Shown: positions 48,329 through 60,400 of the stretch, one piece after another
Layout of the letters: the number at the start of each line of letters is the position of its first letter
Numbering within the stretch: the first letter of the stretch is position 1
Source of the DNA: Carallia brachiata
Taxonomy: Eukaryota > Streptophyta > Magnoliopsida > Malpighiales > Rhizophoraceae
Direction of reading: 5' to 3'
Assembly (NCBI GenBank): GCA_021464245.1
Contig: JADCRB010000066.1
Span: forward strand, 2,021,548-2,085,547
DNA length: 64,000 nt
Notes under the pieces: generated by a model
The model's database searches: none
What the model was told of the DNA's origin: nothing
What the model saw: the letters and a program-made list of their open reading frames with translations, nothing else
Program-made: the position numbers and the translations under genes

Positions 48329-50154
48329 TTACAGCTCCTGCATGTTCTTGTTGTGATCAGCAGCTTCTTGCAGGAACTCAACTTGGTCCGGCAACTTAAT
48401 ATCATCAGTCTTGCAGTTATCTCTGCCCAATTCCTTGTCACAGCCAATAAAGTTCTCCGCACTCTTATCCACACAAACAACAACTTCTTGCAGCAACTCA
48501 ACATTGTTCTTAGTGACGCATCGAAAGAAAATGCTCAGTTGTCCAATCTTTGCTTGAATGGCGCCTGTGTATTTTGCCCTCGTGTACGACCCACCAGCAG
48601 TTATTTGTTCTGTTGCCAGCGTGTTAACAAGTCGACCCTACCGTTGAGTTCGAGGGCTTTGTAGAAGTACTTGTCTGGTGCTGTGATTGCTGTTTGGCAA
48701 CTCCCATGTTTAGTCCACTGCATATTCCAAAAGCTTCTCTGTGCTGTTATGTCTTCTTTTGCGGCACTCAGACTTGGCCAATCGTCTAATACCCTAGTTT
48801 GAAGCTGGGGGTCTTTCTCGAACTGTACAATACAATACGAGAAAAATAGCAGCAGTTAGCCATGTGCATGAAGCAAAGCCCCCTCCCGAGAAGAGCCAGA
48901 GGCCCTCCTATCTTTCCTAGAAAAAAATTTAAGAAAAAAAGATGTGTCATGGAATTTCTAATTTAATTTTTTTAGTGAATATAATTTATTAATAATTTTA
49001 CAGTATATAAAGTTCACTTGAATAAAAAAATAAAAAATATAATTATGTGGATTAATTATAAGTAGTTTTATTTAAATACAAGTAAAATAAAATTAACAAG
49101 CACCGATATTCAAATCACCACCAAGTAGATGATGTGGCATGTTACCTAACACATATAACGAAAAATTAACGAAAAATGATCAAAATCATTAGTAAAGAAA
49201 ACGTGATGAACTAATTTTGAGAAAAAAAAAAAAGATTGTAAACATGATTTAAAAAGCACTCAGAGGGCCAATTCACCTTTTTTTTTGTCTTTTTTTCCGT
49301 TGTCAAACAAAAAAATTATTATTTTTCTCATATTACTCTCAGTAAAAATGGTAGAAAATTTTTATTTTTTTTCAACTTTTCGTTCCTCTCATTTGTCATC
49401 TTCATTTTTTTCTCCTAACATTTTATCCAAACAAGGTATCGATAAATGTACAGAGGCGGATCTCTATATTTCCCACTTAAATGCGCATACAAGTTTAGAT
49501 ATTAGTAGAACTTATCCAATTGCCCCTATTGAAAAACAATATTTGCCCCCACTAGTTTGAAAAATTAGAAAAAAGAGCAATTTTTTTGATTAAAATTTCA
49601 TGAACATTTTTGTAGATTCTATTCTTGTGAACATCTAAATTATGTAACTATATATATTTTGTCCCCTCCGGACAAAATTTTTGGATCCTACCCTGTACAT
49701 GTACAATCAACAACACAAAGCCCTATTAATCACAGGAGATTATTGCACAAATGCATATGTAATAGCAGCAAGCATTAGCTCTAATCACGTTAGATGCCAA
49801 CATTAATGAGCAACACAAAGCTAAAAGTAGATCAATTAGGGAATAGATAACGTAAGTACGCATGTATATGTAGGTATGTATGTACACGTACAATTTGGGT
49901 AATATCGGCTGAAGGGTCACAATTTTGGATGTCTTTTCCATCTATGGTGACTGGCCAAGGCCATGAAGTACAAATTTCTGCGGCAAGGGAGAGAGCACGC
50001 AGCTGCGACTGGAACAGTAGCCATTTGGCCAATCCATGACAAGCATTAAGTGATCATAATCAGAAGGTGATGGTGCTCGAAAAAACACTACATAACTTAT
50101 AATAGCACAGAAAGAGAATAAAATTCCCAGATAATAACTTATCTTCATCTTCAT
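48329..50154 (-). pseudogene. T2-family (S-like) ribonuclease, two exons, two frameshifts
   Basis: Exons on the minus strand are 49892-50154 and 48329-48822. The single intron lies at the position usual for S-RNase relatives. About 252 residues are implied if two breaks are ignored. A signal anchor (MKMKISYYLGILFSFCAIIS) is followed by YDHLMLVMDWPNGYC. CAS I appears as FVLHGL (catalytic His kept), with the frame lost inside the next Trp codon near 49956. CAS II reads FWNMQWTKHGSC: the second His is kept, but the usual His-Glu of FW.HEW.KHG is Met-Gln. A second break lies near 48617, after DLLTR. The C-terminal part (FFRCVTKNN, EVVVCVDKSA, FIGCDKEL) keeps family cysteines and is slightly acidic, more like S-like RNases than basic S-RNases. 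It is likely non-functional. Confidence 0.75.
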
Positions 50155-50203
50155 GCTTGACAATTGGGAGAAGGCACTGTGATATAGTGATCATGGTGCA
50201 TGC

Positions 50204-50214
50204 ACCTATTTATA
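50204..50214 (-). promoter_or_regulatory. TATA box of the T2 RNase gene
   Basis: The minus strand reads TATAAATAGG about 50-60 bp before the start codon at 50154, a normal distance for a short 5' UTR. The core promoter appears to have survived even though the coding frame is broken. Confidence 0.6.
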
Positions 50215-53200
50215 AGGGCGTATAAGGTCCAAATTGGTGTGCCTTAGAATTTGTGTTGAATATATGGATTGACACCCCATTCTTTATATCTCCAAATTTT
50301 ATAATCTTTAGGTTTGGGCTCAAAGACTGAATTACGATCCGAGAGCGAGACTAAGATTAAAATAATCTGAATTACAGTTCATATATTTGTTTTTGTTTTT
50401 TGTCCATTAGAGGCATATAGATTTGAAAACAGCTGACACACTATTTGATGAGAACTCAATCCGCTCGACTAAGTAAGAATTCGTTCGCTTGAAAAAGGAA
50501 ATTGTGTAATGAACTAATTTCTATTTTTTCAGAGTTAGAAGAGTACTCTTCCGAAGAAAGGTAGATAGAGTGCTTTTTTTTTTTTTTTTGACAAAACAAA
50601 AAAAAGGGTGAAAAATAAGAATTAGGCCAAAAAAAGACAAAGAAGAAAAATATAAGTAACTTGAATCTAAATCAAAACAAATTGTGAACTCATTAATAAT
50701 TTATTTGAAATTTTAGCATCCCAACTCATTTATAATTATATGAATCACAAGGTAGAAAATACCATCATTGCATTATACTCGATAAATTCCATACACCAAA
50801 GTAATATAAAATATGCAACATTAGGAAAAAATAAGTTTTGTTTTTGATCTTCACGTCTTTGCTGTTTCATTTCCTTATATAAAAAATGGTAGATGTCTCT
50901 TTGGATAATAATGATAACTATCTTAAAATTCGAATTATGAAATATCCTAACTATTAAATATATGACTAACTTCTTTATTTCTTTATTTTAACGGTGTTAA
51001 ACAAAATTAAATGAAACAATTGAAATATTTCATGATACAAATTTCATAATACGTACTATTACACTTTTGGATAAGTAGTTCTTGAGTCATGTAAATAATT
51101 ATATAAACAAAATCGAAGAAGCCATTTAAAGAAAACAATGGAAGAATTGAGCATAATAAGTGTATCCACGGAGAATACAACAATAAAAATAACTATGCAG
51201 GTCTAGATATATAAGTTAGGTAATAAAATAATCATCCATAATTGGCAAAGAAGAATTACAAATAAATATAATAATACAAAAGGCGATAATCGATCATACT
51301 TTCAATTACAAAATATCCCCGGCCAGCAATTATGGAGATAAAGATATTGTTCTTTTGGTCCATAAATAAAGAAATAATTGTGAACAGCAAGAGAAAAAAA
51401 AAAACGAAGAAAAAATAGAATGGTGTGAAGACAACGATCAAAAATGGAAGAAGCTTATAAAACAAAGTCAATTTTCAGTTAACAAATATTTAGTTATTAA
51501 AAATTTCAGTTCAACGTATTAATTGTAAAAAATATAAAATTCCAACTTGAATTCAAGAAAAAATTACAATTTCGATGTATATATTGCAGTCTAGCTATAT
51601 ATCAATAATTAATTTTCGTTTACAAATCTCGTTCAAATCCCACTCTGGCTCGCACACAGTTTTATGAAATCAACCTTAGAAAATGCACGATAGTTTCGAC
51701 TTTCTTGAAATTTGACGTGAACCTTAAATTATATATAAAAAGGGTCAAACGGCAGCACTACCAATAGGCATCATCTCCTATCTCTGAAGATTCTAATTTT
51801 GTGGGATCGAGCGCATAAATTTATATCTACGTGCTATTTTGTGAAAAGTTTGAAAGTTTGTGAAAAGTTTGATTAGTTTAACTAAAAAAAATAAAACAAT
51901 GGTAGCTACCACCTAATTTTTTCAAATTAACTAACTGATAAAGTACAGATTATAATCATACAAATACAATGAACTTTCATTATAATTTTTGTAATACTGC
52001 TTCTAGATTGATACTACCTTGTTTTTTTTTTTTTTTAAGTTTTGTCATTTCTTATTTATTCTTCGGTTTAGGTAGACAAAACAGTCTTTACCTAGTCTTT
52101 TTTTAATCAATAGTCATTTGATCTCTATTTCATATCTTCTATGTTTGAAAATTTGTCTTAAAATATAATTTAAAAATATTGATATCTTTTCTTTTTTTTT
52201 TTTGAAAAAAAAAAAAGAGAAAGCACAAGTACAATTTTGCCGGGGATGATTTGCATCCTACTAAATCTGAAGATATACGTTAGCCGCAGTGATTGCCTAG
52301 GCAGAGAATAGGGCAGTGCCATAAAATTACATCATACGAAAGAATAAATTCTGAGAACATACTCACTGAAAACTCAAATCTTCTGGTATGATAACAAACA
52401 ATTTTAATTATCACTAGACTACAATATTTAGTGATACTTATTAGTTTATTTTGTAATCAACATTCATTTGGTATTTTCCATGTTTGATATTTGTCATTTC
52501 GTCTCTATTTCTTTTGAAATCAATAGCATATTTGGTCTCTATTTCTTATTTTTTATGGTTGAGATTTTGGCATGAAACTTATGACAAATATGCTTTGCTT
52601 GGTTGTTGGGCATTTTGATTTTTTAAATAGAGCAAAAAACTTGAGATTGGCTGCATTAGGAGGGCTATGTGAGCACGTTCTTGCTGCTAATTGGCCAGTT
52701 TATTACTTTAGGTGATTCTACCTAACAATTAGTTGAATTAATAAACGATTGTAATATTAAAATATTAATTTTTCTGTGACCACGAAATCATGACCAAATG
52801 AATAGTGACTATTCCTAGTGATAGCCCCCACTAAACAAAGAAAATTAAGAAAACGTCCATTTTCGTTTTCAAAATTTTTTGAACTCCCCATGATGCTTTT
52901 TTTTATTTTTTGTATACGATACAAAATTAAAATGATTATAATTATATTTAATTATTTAATATATGTGAGATGTTTAAAAATTTAAACTAAAAATTTACTC
53001 TCAAAATGCAAATATATATATAATAATAAGAATTTATTCTTGAAATTATGAACACCAAACCTATTGGTCGTGGATATATAACTTTTGGATTGCCCAGTTC
53101 ACTTCATATATTCGTCTATTATTTTTTATGGGCTCTTGCGTTTTTCAAATTTGTACTTCTCATATGTTCACACTTCACATATAATGCAATTTTCTGAAAG

Positions 53201-55011
53201 AAGATCATATATTTTATCAGGTTTATATTGCAGGTGCATTCAAAGCAAATTTTTGATTCTGAGATACGTATACTTTACCATTGTTTCCTGTTTATATTTG
53301 GTGAGTTGATATATCCAATTTTTCTTTCTTTTCTCTTGTTCTTATAGGTTATGCTGTGATTGTTTGTCATAGTAATAAATTTATTTTTTTAGGTGTAGTT
53401 TACTAAGACTCGAAAATTGGTTTTATTTTTTAGTCTCAATTTGTGCTACTATCACATTTTAGAGCATTGCTTGATATGATAATTGTGATATATCGTTGTG
53501 TTTTCTAGATTATTATATTATTTTTGGTTAGATTTATTTATTTTTTATCTATTTATTTGTATTAAATTATGTATTGTGACAAAATATAATAACCAAAATA
53601 TAGGAGACGCATCATCTATAAAAAAAAAAATTATATATTTATTTTATAAATTGTAGTTAGTTATATGACATTGATATATGACACTAAATTACATACTACT
53701 CGATGTTACACATATATCCAGACTTTTAGCATTAAAAAAAAAAAAGGGAAACAAATGCACTTAGCGTGAGTAACAAAACTAGTTGATTAGTATTTGTGAG
53801 CATGCTTTGACTAGTTTATAGCTTGTTGAGAGATTTAAGAATTCATTGATCATGACATTAGAGCTTTCGCATTGCAAGAGAAGACTCCAAACATCAGTGG
53901 CATTTCAGAGAAGCAAAAATTGTTATGCTCTAACTCTGAATAATGTAATTAACGCCATGGGTGAAGCTCGTGGGGTGTGTACATATAGAAAGTATTTAGA
54001 GCTTATAGAAAAAAATCTCAATTTGTATTTTGAATAGAACTGCATTACTATTTATTATTATTTAAATATATATATAAGTCTTATTCTAAATAAAAATGAA
54101 AAAATTGATTTTTCTATGCAAAAATTATCAGTGGACTTAACTACAAATAACTAAAACAATTATAGAATAAAATATGGGCAGATTAAGCCCTAACATTATT
54201 GTTTTTGTTGGAACTTTTAGGATTAATGGAAACTTCAGTCTTCAAATATATATACAATATGTTTGTGGATGATACTCTTTACATGTAACTGAGGATTTGC
54301 CTACCTACAGCGAGTCTCAATAGTTGAGAAATCAGTTATTTTCAGGATTTATCTACCACTTATAGCTAACGATCGGCTAACCGACGATTTTTTTTTTTTT
54401 TTTAATTACCGCACAGATAATCGAGGATGTTTTTATGTAAATTCTAGAATGCAGGTTGTTATTCATATACATATTAATTATAGGTTGCTGAATATAATCT
54501 ACCCTATAAAAATCCAGTCCCCCAAAATTAATCTTCTCCCACACTTGATTAACGTAGAGACTAACTACCATAACCTCACCAAGTTAGAATAACCGGTTGA
54601 GAATTGTCAATTGGAAATGGAGTCATTAGCACCACAAATAAAAAACTTCACCCACTTGGTAATTAATGGCGGCAGCCACCAAATTAATGGTGCTCAGTCT
54701 AACATCCACCGCAGGAATTGTCAAGTTTTCTAAACATGAATCGGAATCCAGAATATGTTTTCTAATATAAGAAAATATCCAACAAATACTTCTAAGTTTT
54801 CACACATCCGCATAACATCCATACATTTAAGTATGGATATCAACTGTACGCATGCATATCTAGGAAAAGAATCATAAAAAAAAAAGCATTTGAACCTTGG
54901 TTTGTCATCGACTGAAGTTCGATCCCACATGTTTGGATAGAGATCGCTAGGACATACCACAGCTAAAGGGGGTCAATCCCCTTACTGCTTAACCAGAGCA
55001 CAGAAACAACA
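50215..55011. other. Intergenic between the RNase and tryptophan synthase genes
   Basis: Nearly 5 kb, AT-rich with many homopolymer runs. Short frames (for example 53846-54037, plus) show no recognisable family. No RNA gene or complete mobile element was identified. Confidence 0.45.
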
Positions 55012-57457
55012 TCAAAGCTTTAAGTACTTAATGGCCGTCTGAACATCCTTGTCTCCTCTGCCACTGCAGTTAACTACGACCTTTGTTCCATCTGGGAGGG
55101 TTGGGCATAGCTTCTCCAAGTAAGCTAATGCATGAGACGTCTCCAAAGCAGGGATTATGCCCTCTAATCGCGACAATCTCTTGAAAGCTGCAGAGAAATA
55201 ATAAAAGAGTAACTAATAAATCACTGTGTCATGCTTAACACAAAGACGGAATGATGGCAGTAGTTTGTTGTGGTACAGCAGTAGCTCTTGTAGATATATG
55301 TAAAATATTGCATTGAGTGACACTGACGGTCTGATACAAACATCTCCCTAAGAAAAGAGGACCTGAGAGTGTCATCACCTAAAATCAAACTACTACTCGG
55401 TGTTAACTTCCTTTTGAATTGATCAGAAGTTCCTCCTTCACTGATTTTATTCAAAGCTCAAGATCTTATTCCTTCGGTTTATTTCTTCTACGGAATAAGA
55501 CAAAAATTAAAGAATCCAACTCAAATTTCGTACCTTCCAATGCTTCTTCATCAGTGATACTATAGTATTCAGCACGTCCTTTCTCTTTCAGAAAACTATG
55601 CTCGGGCCCAACCCCAGGGTAGTCCAACCTACACAGGGCAAAACAGATAACTCATAACATCAGAATTATAGAGATTCCACTAGGACGAAACAAATTGAAA
55701 ACTTCACTTCTAGTTTTTACCCTGCACTAATAGAATGAGGCTCTATGATTTGCCCATCGTCATCCTGTAATAAATAACTCATAGCCCCATGCAAAACTCC
55801 GACTTCCCCTTTGCTTAAAGTTGCAGCATGTTTCCCACTATCCAAGCCCAAACCTGCAGCCTCCACACCAATCAACCTAACATCCTTGTCCTTCACAAAA
55901 TCCTCGAAGAGTCCCATGGCATTTGAACCTCCACCAACGCATGCAACCAGCACATCAGGTTTTCCACCCCATTTTCCTAGAGCTTGTCTTCTTGTTTCTA
56001 TGCCAATAATCTTATGGAACTCCCGCACCATCATGGGATATGGATGCGGCCCAGCAACAGAACCCAAAATGTAATGAGTTGTCTCTACATTAGTTACCCA
56101 ATCCCGTATAGCTTCAGATGTAGCATCCTTCAAAGTGGCTGTACCAGAATGGACTCCCCTAACCTCTGCTCCGAGGAGCCGCATCCTAAACACATTAAGT
56201 TCTTGTCTTTCCATATCTTGGGCTCCCATGTAGACAATACACTGCAAACCAAACCTTGCACAAACTGTAGCCGTAGCAACTCCATGCTGACCAGCTCCAG
56301 TTTCAGCAATTATGCGCCTTTTGCCCAAACGTTTAGCAAGTAAAGCTTGACCAATTGCATTGTTGATTTTGTGAGCACCTGTATGGTTAAGATCTTCCCT
56401 CTTAAGGTAAATGTGTGGTCCTTCGCCATTAGGCCGCATATAATGCTCAGTAAGACGCTCAGCAAAATAAAGAGGGCTCTCCCTACCAACATAATCCTTC
56501 AAAATTGCAGCTAGTTCATCCTGCAACAATAGCATTTCTTTCGTCAACTAGTGATACTTGAAAATCAATGGTCTTTCATAAGATTCATAAATTCTGAACA
56601 GCAATGATGCCCTTGGAAATTTCACAGTGAAACATGAGAGGAAAGCTACGGAAATTGCTCTAGAACCAATAAAAAGACTATTCCCGATCACAGAAAGGTG
56701 CACAATCAGATATAACGGTCTCTATGTTTATGGTCATTGTTTTCTGGAACAAGATTTTAGCTTTATATAACAAAAAGCAGTGCCTCAAAAACATGCAAAA
56801 AGTTATTCGTCGTTGAACCATCATCCAGTTTTCATAGACAAAAAAAAAATCATTAATCTTTTTCATCTCCAACAACCTAATTCAAACGTTCAAAGTAAAC
56901 AAACAGGCTTTCCTTCTTCAATTTTTTTTCAAAGAGTAAAACTTTTAGCAAGCAAACCAAACCCAGTAATCAAATTTCAAACCTTGAACGACCCATCAGG
57001 CTTTTACAATGAAAGATCTACGTTAAGCAATCAAAAACCCAATATAATTCGCCGCTTAAAAAAAAAAAAAAAAAACCCCAAATGGACTGACCTGGAAATC
57101 AGGGTCATTTTTGACGGAATTGAATGCCGTTTCGAGCTCAGAGAGAGCGAACATTAGGGTCTCCGGCACAAATTTCCCTCCAAATTTACCGAAACGGCCG
57201 AAGGAATCGGGTCGCTGCCACAAATCCGGGTCGGATTCTTCCATCTTGACAAGCGCCTCTTGGGTCAGAGCGCAGGAGACGGCCAATCTAGCAGTCCGGG
57301 ACGATGGGCGAAACGCAAATTTGTTGAACCTGAAGAAGGGTAATTGGGTTGAGAAGTATGGCCTTGATGGGGTAGAAGAGGCAATGTGAGCTCTGGCGGT
57401 CACGGTTGTCTTTGTGGTGGTAAGGGGGGCGGCGGCAGCGGCTGCAACGGCGGCCAT
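55012..57457 (-). CDS. TSB: Tryptophan synthase beta chain, plastid precursor
   Basis: The PLP enzyme condenses indole with serine to make tryptophan in the chloroplast, in complex with the alpha chain. Minus-strand exons 57092-57457, 55721-56520, 55534-55628 and 55012-55187 join cleanly to 478 residues, normal for plant TSB. The start [14 protein letters not shown] is chosen because the residues before it use a non-ATG codon. It begins a Ser/Thr/Ala/Arg-rich transit peptide of about 70 residues. Mature marks are [51 protein letters not shown] with the PLP Lys, [14 protein letters not shown], the phosphate-binding [25 protein letters not shown] and [12 protein letters not shown] near the end. 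No frame break was seen. It contrasts with the broken genes in the window. Confidence 0.95.
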
Positions 57458-60400
57458 AGGGAGCACGCTGATTTGCTTCTTGGAATTTTATTTGCCTTTT
57501 GCGAATTAGGATCTTTGCGCTGCCTGGTAAGAGGTTTTGAATTTGTTAAAATAAATCTAGAAGTAAAATAGAGGGTGCTGTTTTATGGACATATATTGGT
57601 GTGCGGATATTCGTGTACAGACACATTTATACAGTGGTGAGTATATTTTATGTAAATATAATTAAAAAATATAAAATAATAATATTTTTTTATATTATTT
57701 TTTATCGTTATAATTATAAAAAATATAATTATAATTATATAAATCTGTTCAAGAACATAAACCTATTAAGGTATGTTTATCAACTTTTAAATTGTACTAC
57801 CCTCAATATAACATTTATATGTCCACGTTGAATATTACAACATAATTTAAAATTGTTACTATAACTAGAGTATTCAGATGTAGATTCAAGAATATTTATT
57901 TCATTGTCTTCAGGTGAAAATTCAGAATCAAAAGAAGTGTTTTCAATGATATTTAAATTTTTTTTTTTCAATTGTTTTTCTTTATCTAAATTTTATATTT
58001 TATTTTTTAATTTACATTAATTTTTATAATGTCCAAATTTTTCATATTTATAACATATTATATATCCTTTTTATTAATCTGTGGTTTCTTACTTTTATAT
58101 GATTTTTTATAAAATTTTCGAACATAAAACTATTAGCGTATGTCTATCAACTTTTTCCGTAAAATAGATTTTGAACGATGGGGACCACGAAGAATAAGGC
58201 TAAACAATACCATTGAAGCATCCCCGATCCTTCCCGACTCACCTGCCCGGCGCTCTTTCTTAAAATAGAAAAGGTTCGGACCCAATGAGGGAGCCGAATG
58301 GTCCCTCCCATGGTGCCTACTGAGTAGGGGTGTCGGCTACTATGTAGGGGTGTCGGTTCACAAACAATTTTTAATGAAAAAAATTAATATAAAAATAATA
58401 AAATATAATTATATTAATATTTCATATAAAAATTTTAAATTCTTTTAAAAAATTTTACACTTTAAATTTTAGAATAATATTTATTTAGTTTTTATTTTAA
58501 TTTTACATTTTAATTTTGTTGTTTTATTTTTAATAATTTAAAAATATTTTGTTAATAAATGATAAAAAAATTTATTTAATATATACTATATATAATTTAT
58601 ACTTTATATTTTAAAATAATACTCATGTAATTTTAAATTTTAATTTTAAAAATTTATATTTTATCAATTTAATTTTTTTTTATTAATAAACGATCACTTT
58701 ACTCTCTCTCTTGAAAAAAATAAGCTTTCACTGAATGTGGACCCCACACCTAAGTAGCACATCAGATCGGTTCCGCTGTTCGGCTCCTCCCTTCGGTATA
58801 AACCGATGCTTTTTTAAAATAATGGTATTTACTATAAAAAAAGGTGTTGGAAAATATTTTAAATATATAATTATAAATAAAATTATTAATTTTTTAATAT
58901 TATTAATAATTTTTTTTTATAATTATAAATTTCTAATCTTTCATGAGCTTTTATTTCTAAACCTTATCTAACGCTGTACATTCATCTGATTGAGGCTTTC
59001 CTCTGTTTGAGACTGTTGATCGTCCATTCTATGGTGCCAAAACAAAGCCACTTAGAGGTTCCGTCCGTTTAGACAACTCTGGAAACGCAAGCAACCAACA
59101 AACAAGGCCCAGAGCCATATGCTGATGTCTATGTTTTCTTTGGGCAAATTGTCTCTTTGTTGGTGGGTGCTGCAAGGGGGTAAACTCTAATTTCTAATGT
59201 CCATACAAAACAGAGCGAGGCCATCGGTCGTGATGGATTTAGCTATTTATTACTCTCTGTCTATATTTCCTGCTCCATGTTCATGATCTCCACTGCTATT
59301 TCTAAAGAACCCAGAAGGTAAAGAAACTTCTTCGTTGAGAGATTCAGTCAGATTAACGGAGAAATTTTGCTTTTCCTACTGGAAGGAACACCATAGGAAG
59401 AAGGAAGGGATAATGGATTTGGCAGAAGAAAAAGAAAAGGATGCAACTCTTGTAGGCTCCGTTAGAATAAAAGTTTAGAAGAAAAAAAACGGGAACACGT
59501 AGGCTAGTCGGGAAGGATCAACAGGATTCGGTCATGTTATCTAGCATTATTCGACCACAAATTTCTTCTAATGTAAAGTAAGCATGACTTCGATCAAGTA
59601 AATAGTTATAAAACTTTATTAAAATTTATCTATTTTTTATTTTACTTAAATTTAATTATTCATACACTGAAGCTACCAAATTTTTTTCTTTCTTCAAATT
59701 ATGTTAGCACATTAATTATTTAAAAAGTGCTCGTAGAGATTCTCTTCCTATATGTAAGATAGGAGAAGGAAAATGAGCAAATTACTGTATTAATTTTCAA
59801 ACTCATTATAAAAGATTATCTTATGTTTTTAATACAATTTATTGAAATACTTTATTGACTCTCCATTAACCCTTTTGATTGACTTGTATATCTTCATCCA
59901 TATTCATGTAATTTTTATCCAAACAAAAAATGTCAATTACACAAAAAAAAAAAATTTAATTTCATACTTTTAGTACAATTAATTGTAACACTCTATTAAA
60001 ACCTCTGATCTTATAAACAAGTCTTAGATTTGTTTTTGTTGTTGTTGGTGTTACAAATCCTCGAAACTCTTGACCTCAAGCATGCTGAATGTCATGCCAT
60101 CAAGTCTTCGTATGTTTTAATGCACCACATAACACGAATGGTGTTGTTTGAACTAACCCAAAATCAGGCCGAAACTAAAAATGACCCAAATTGAAAGTGA
60201 CCAAAACCCATCTCAACCGACCCATTGACTGATCTGCTTACATCCTAAAGGACTCTCCATAATGTAGTCAATTCAAGAAGCAATATTATGTGACAAGCCA
60301 CCAAATGGGCTGCAGGTTCCTCAGCATGTAGCCCTCTAATACTTTGGTGGTGAAGGCAAATATTCGAGTGCACTTTATCTTGCCGACTGATAATAGGCTT

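Noticed and set aside
53846..54037. 63-residue plus-strand frame
   Set aside because: No motif, homologue or splice partner recognised.
57092..57457. Gly/Cys-rich plus-strand frames over TSB exon 1
   Set aside because: They are antisense shadows of the transit peptide region.
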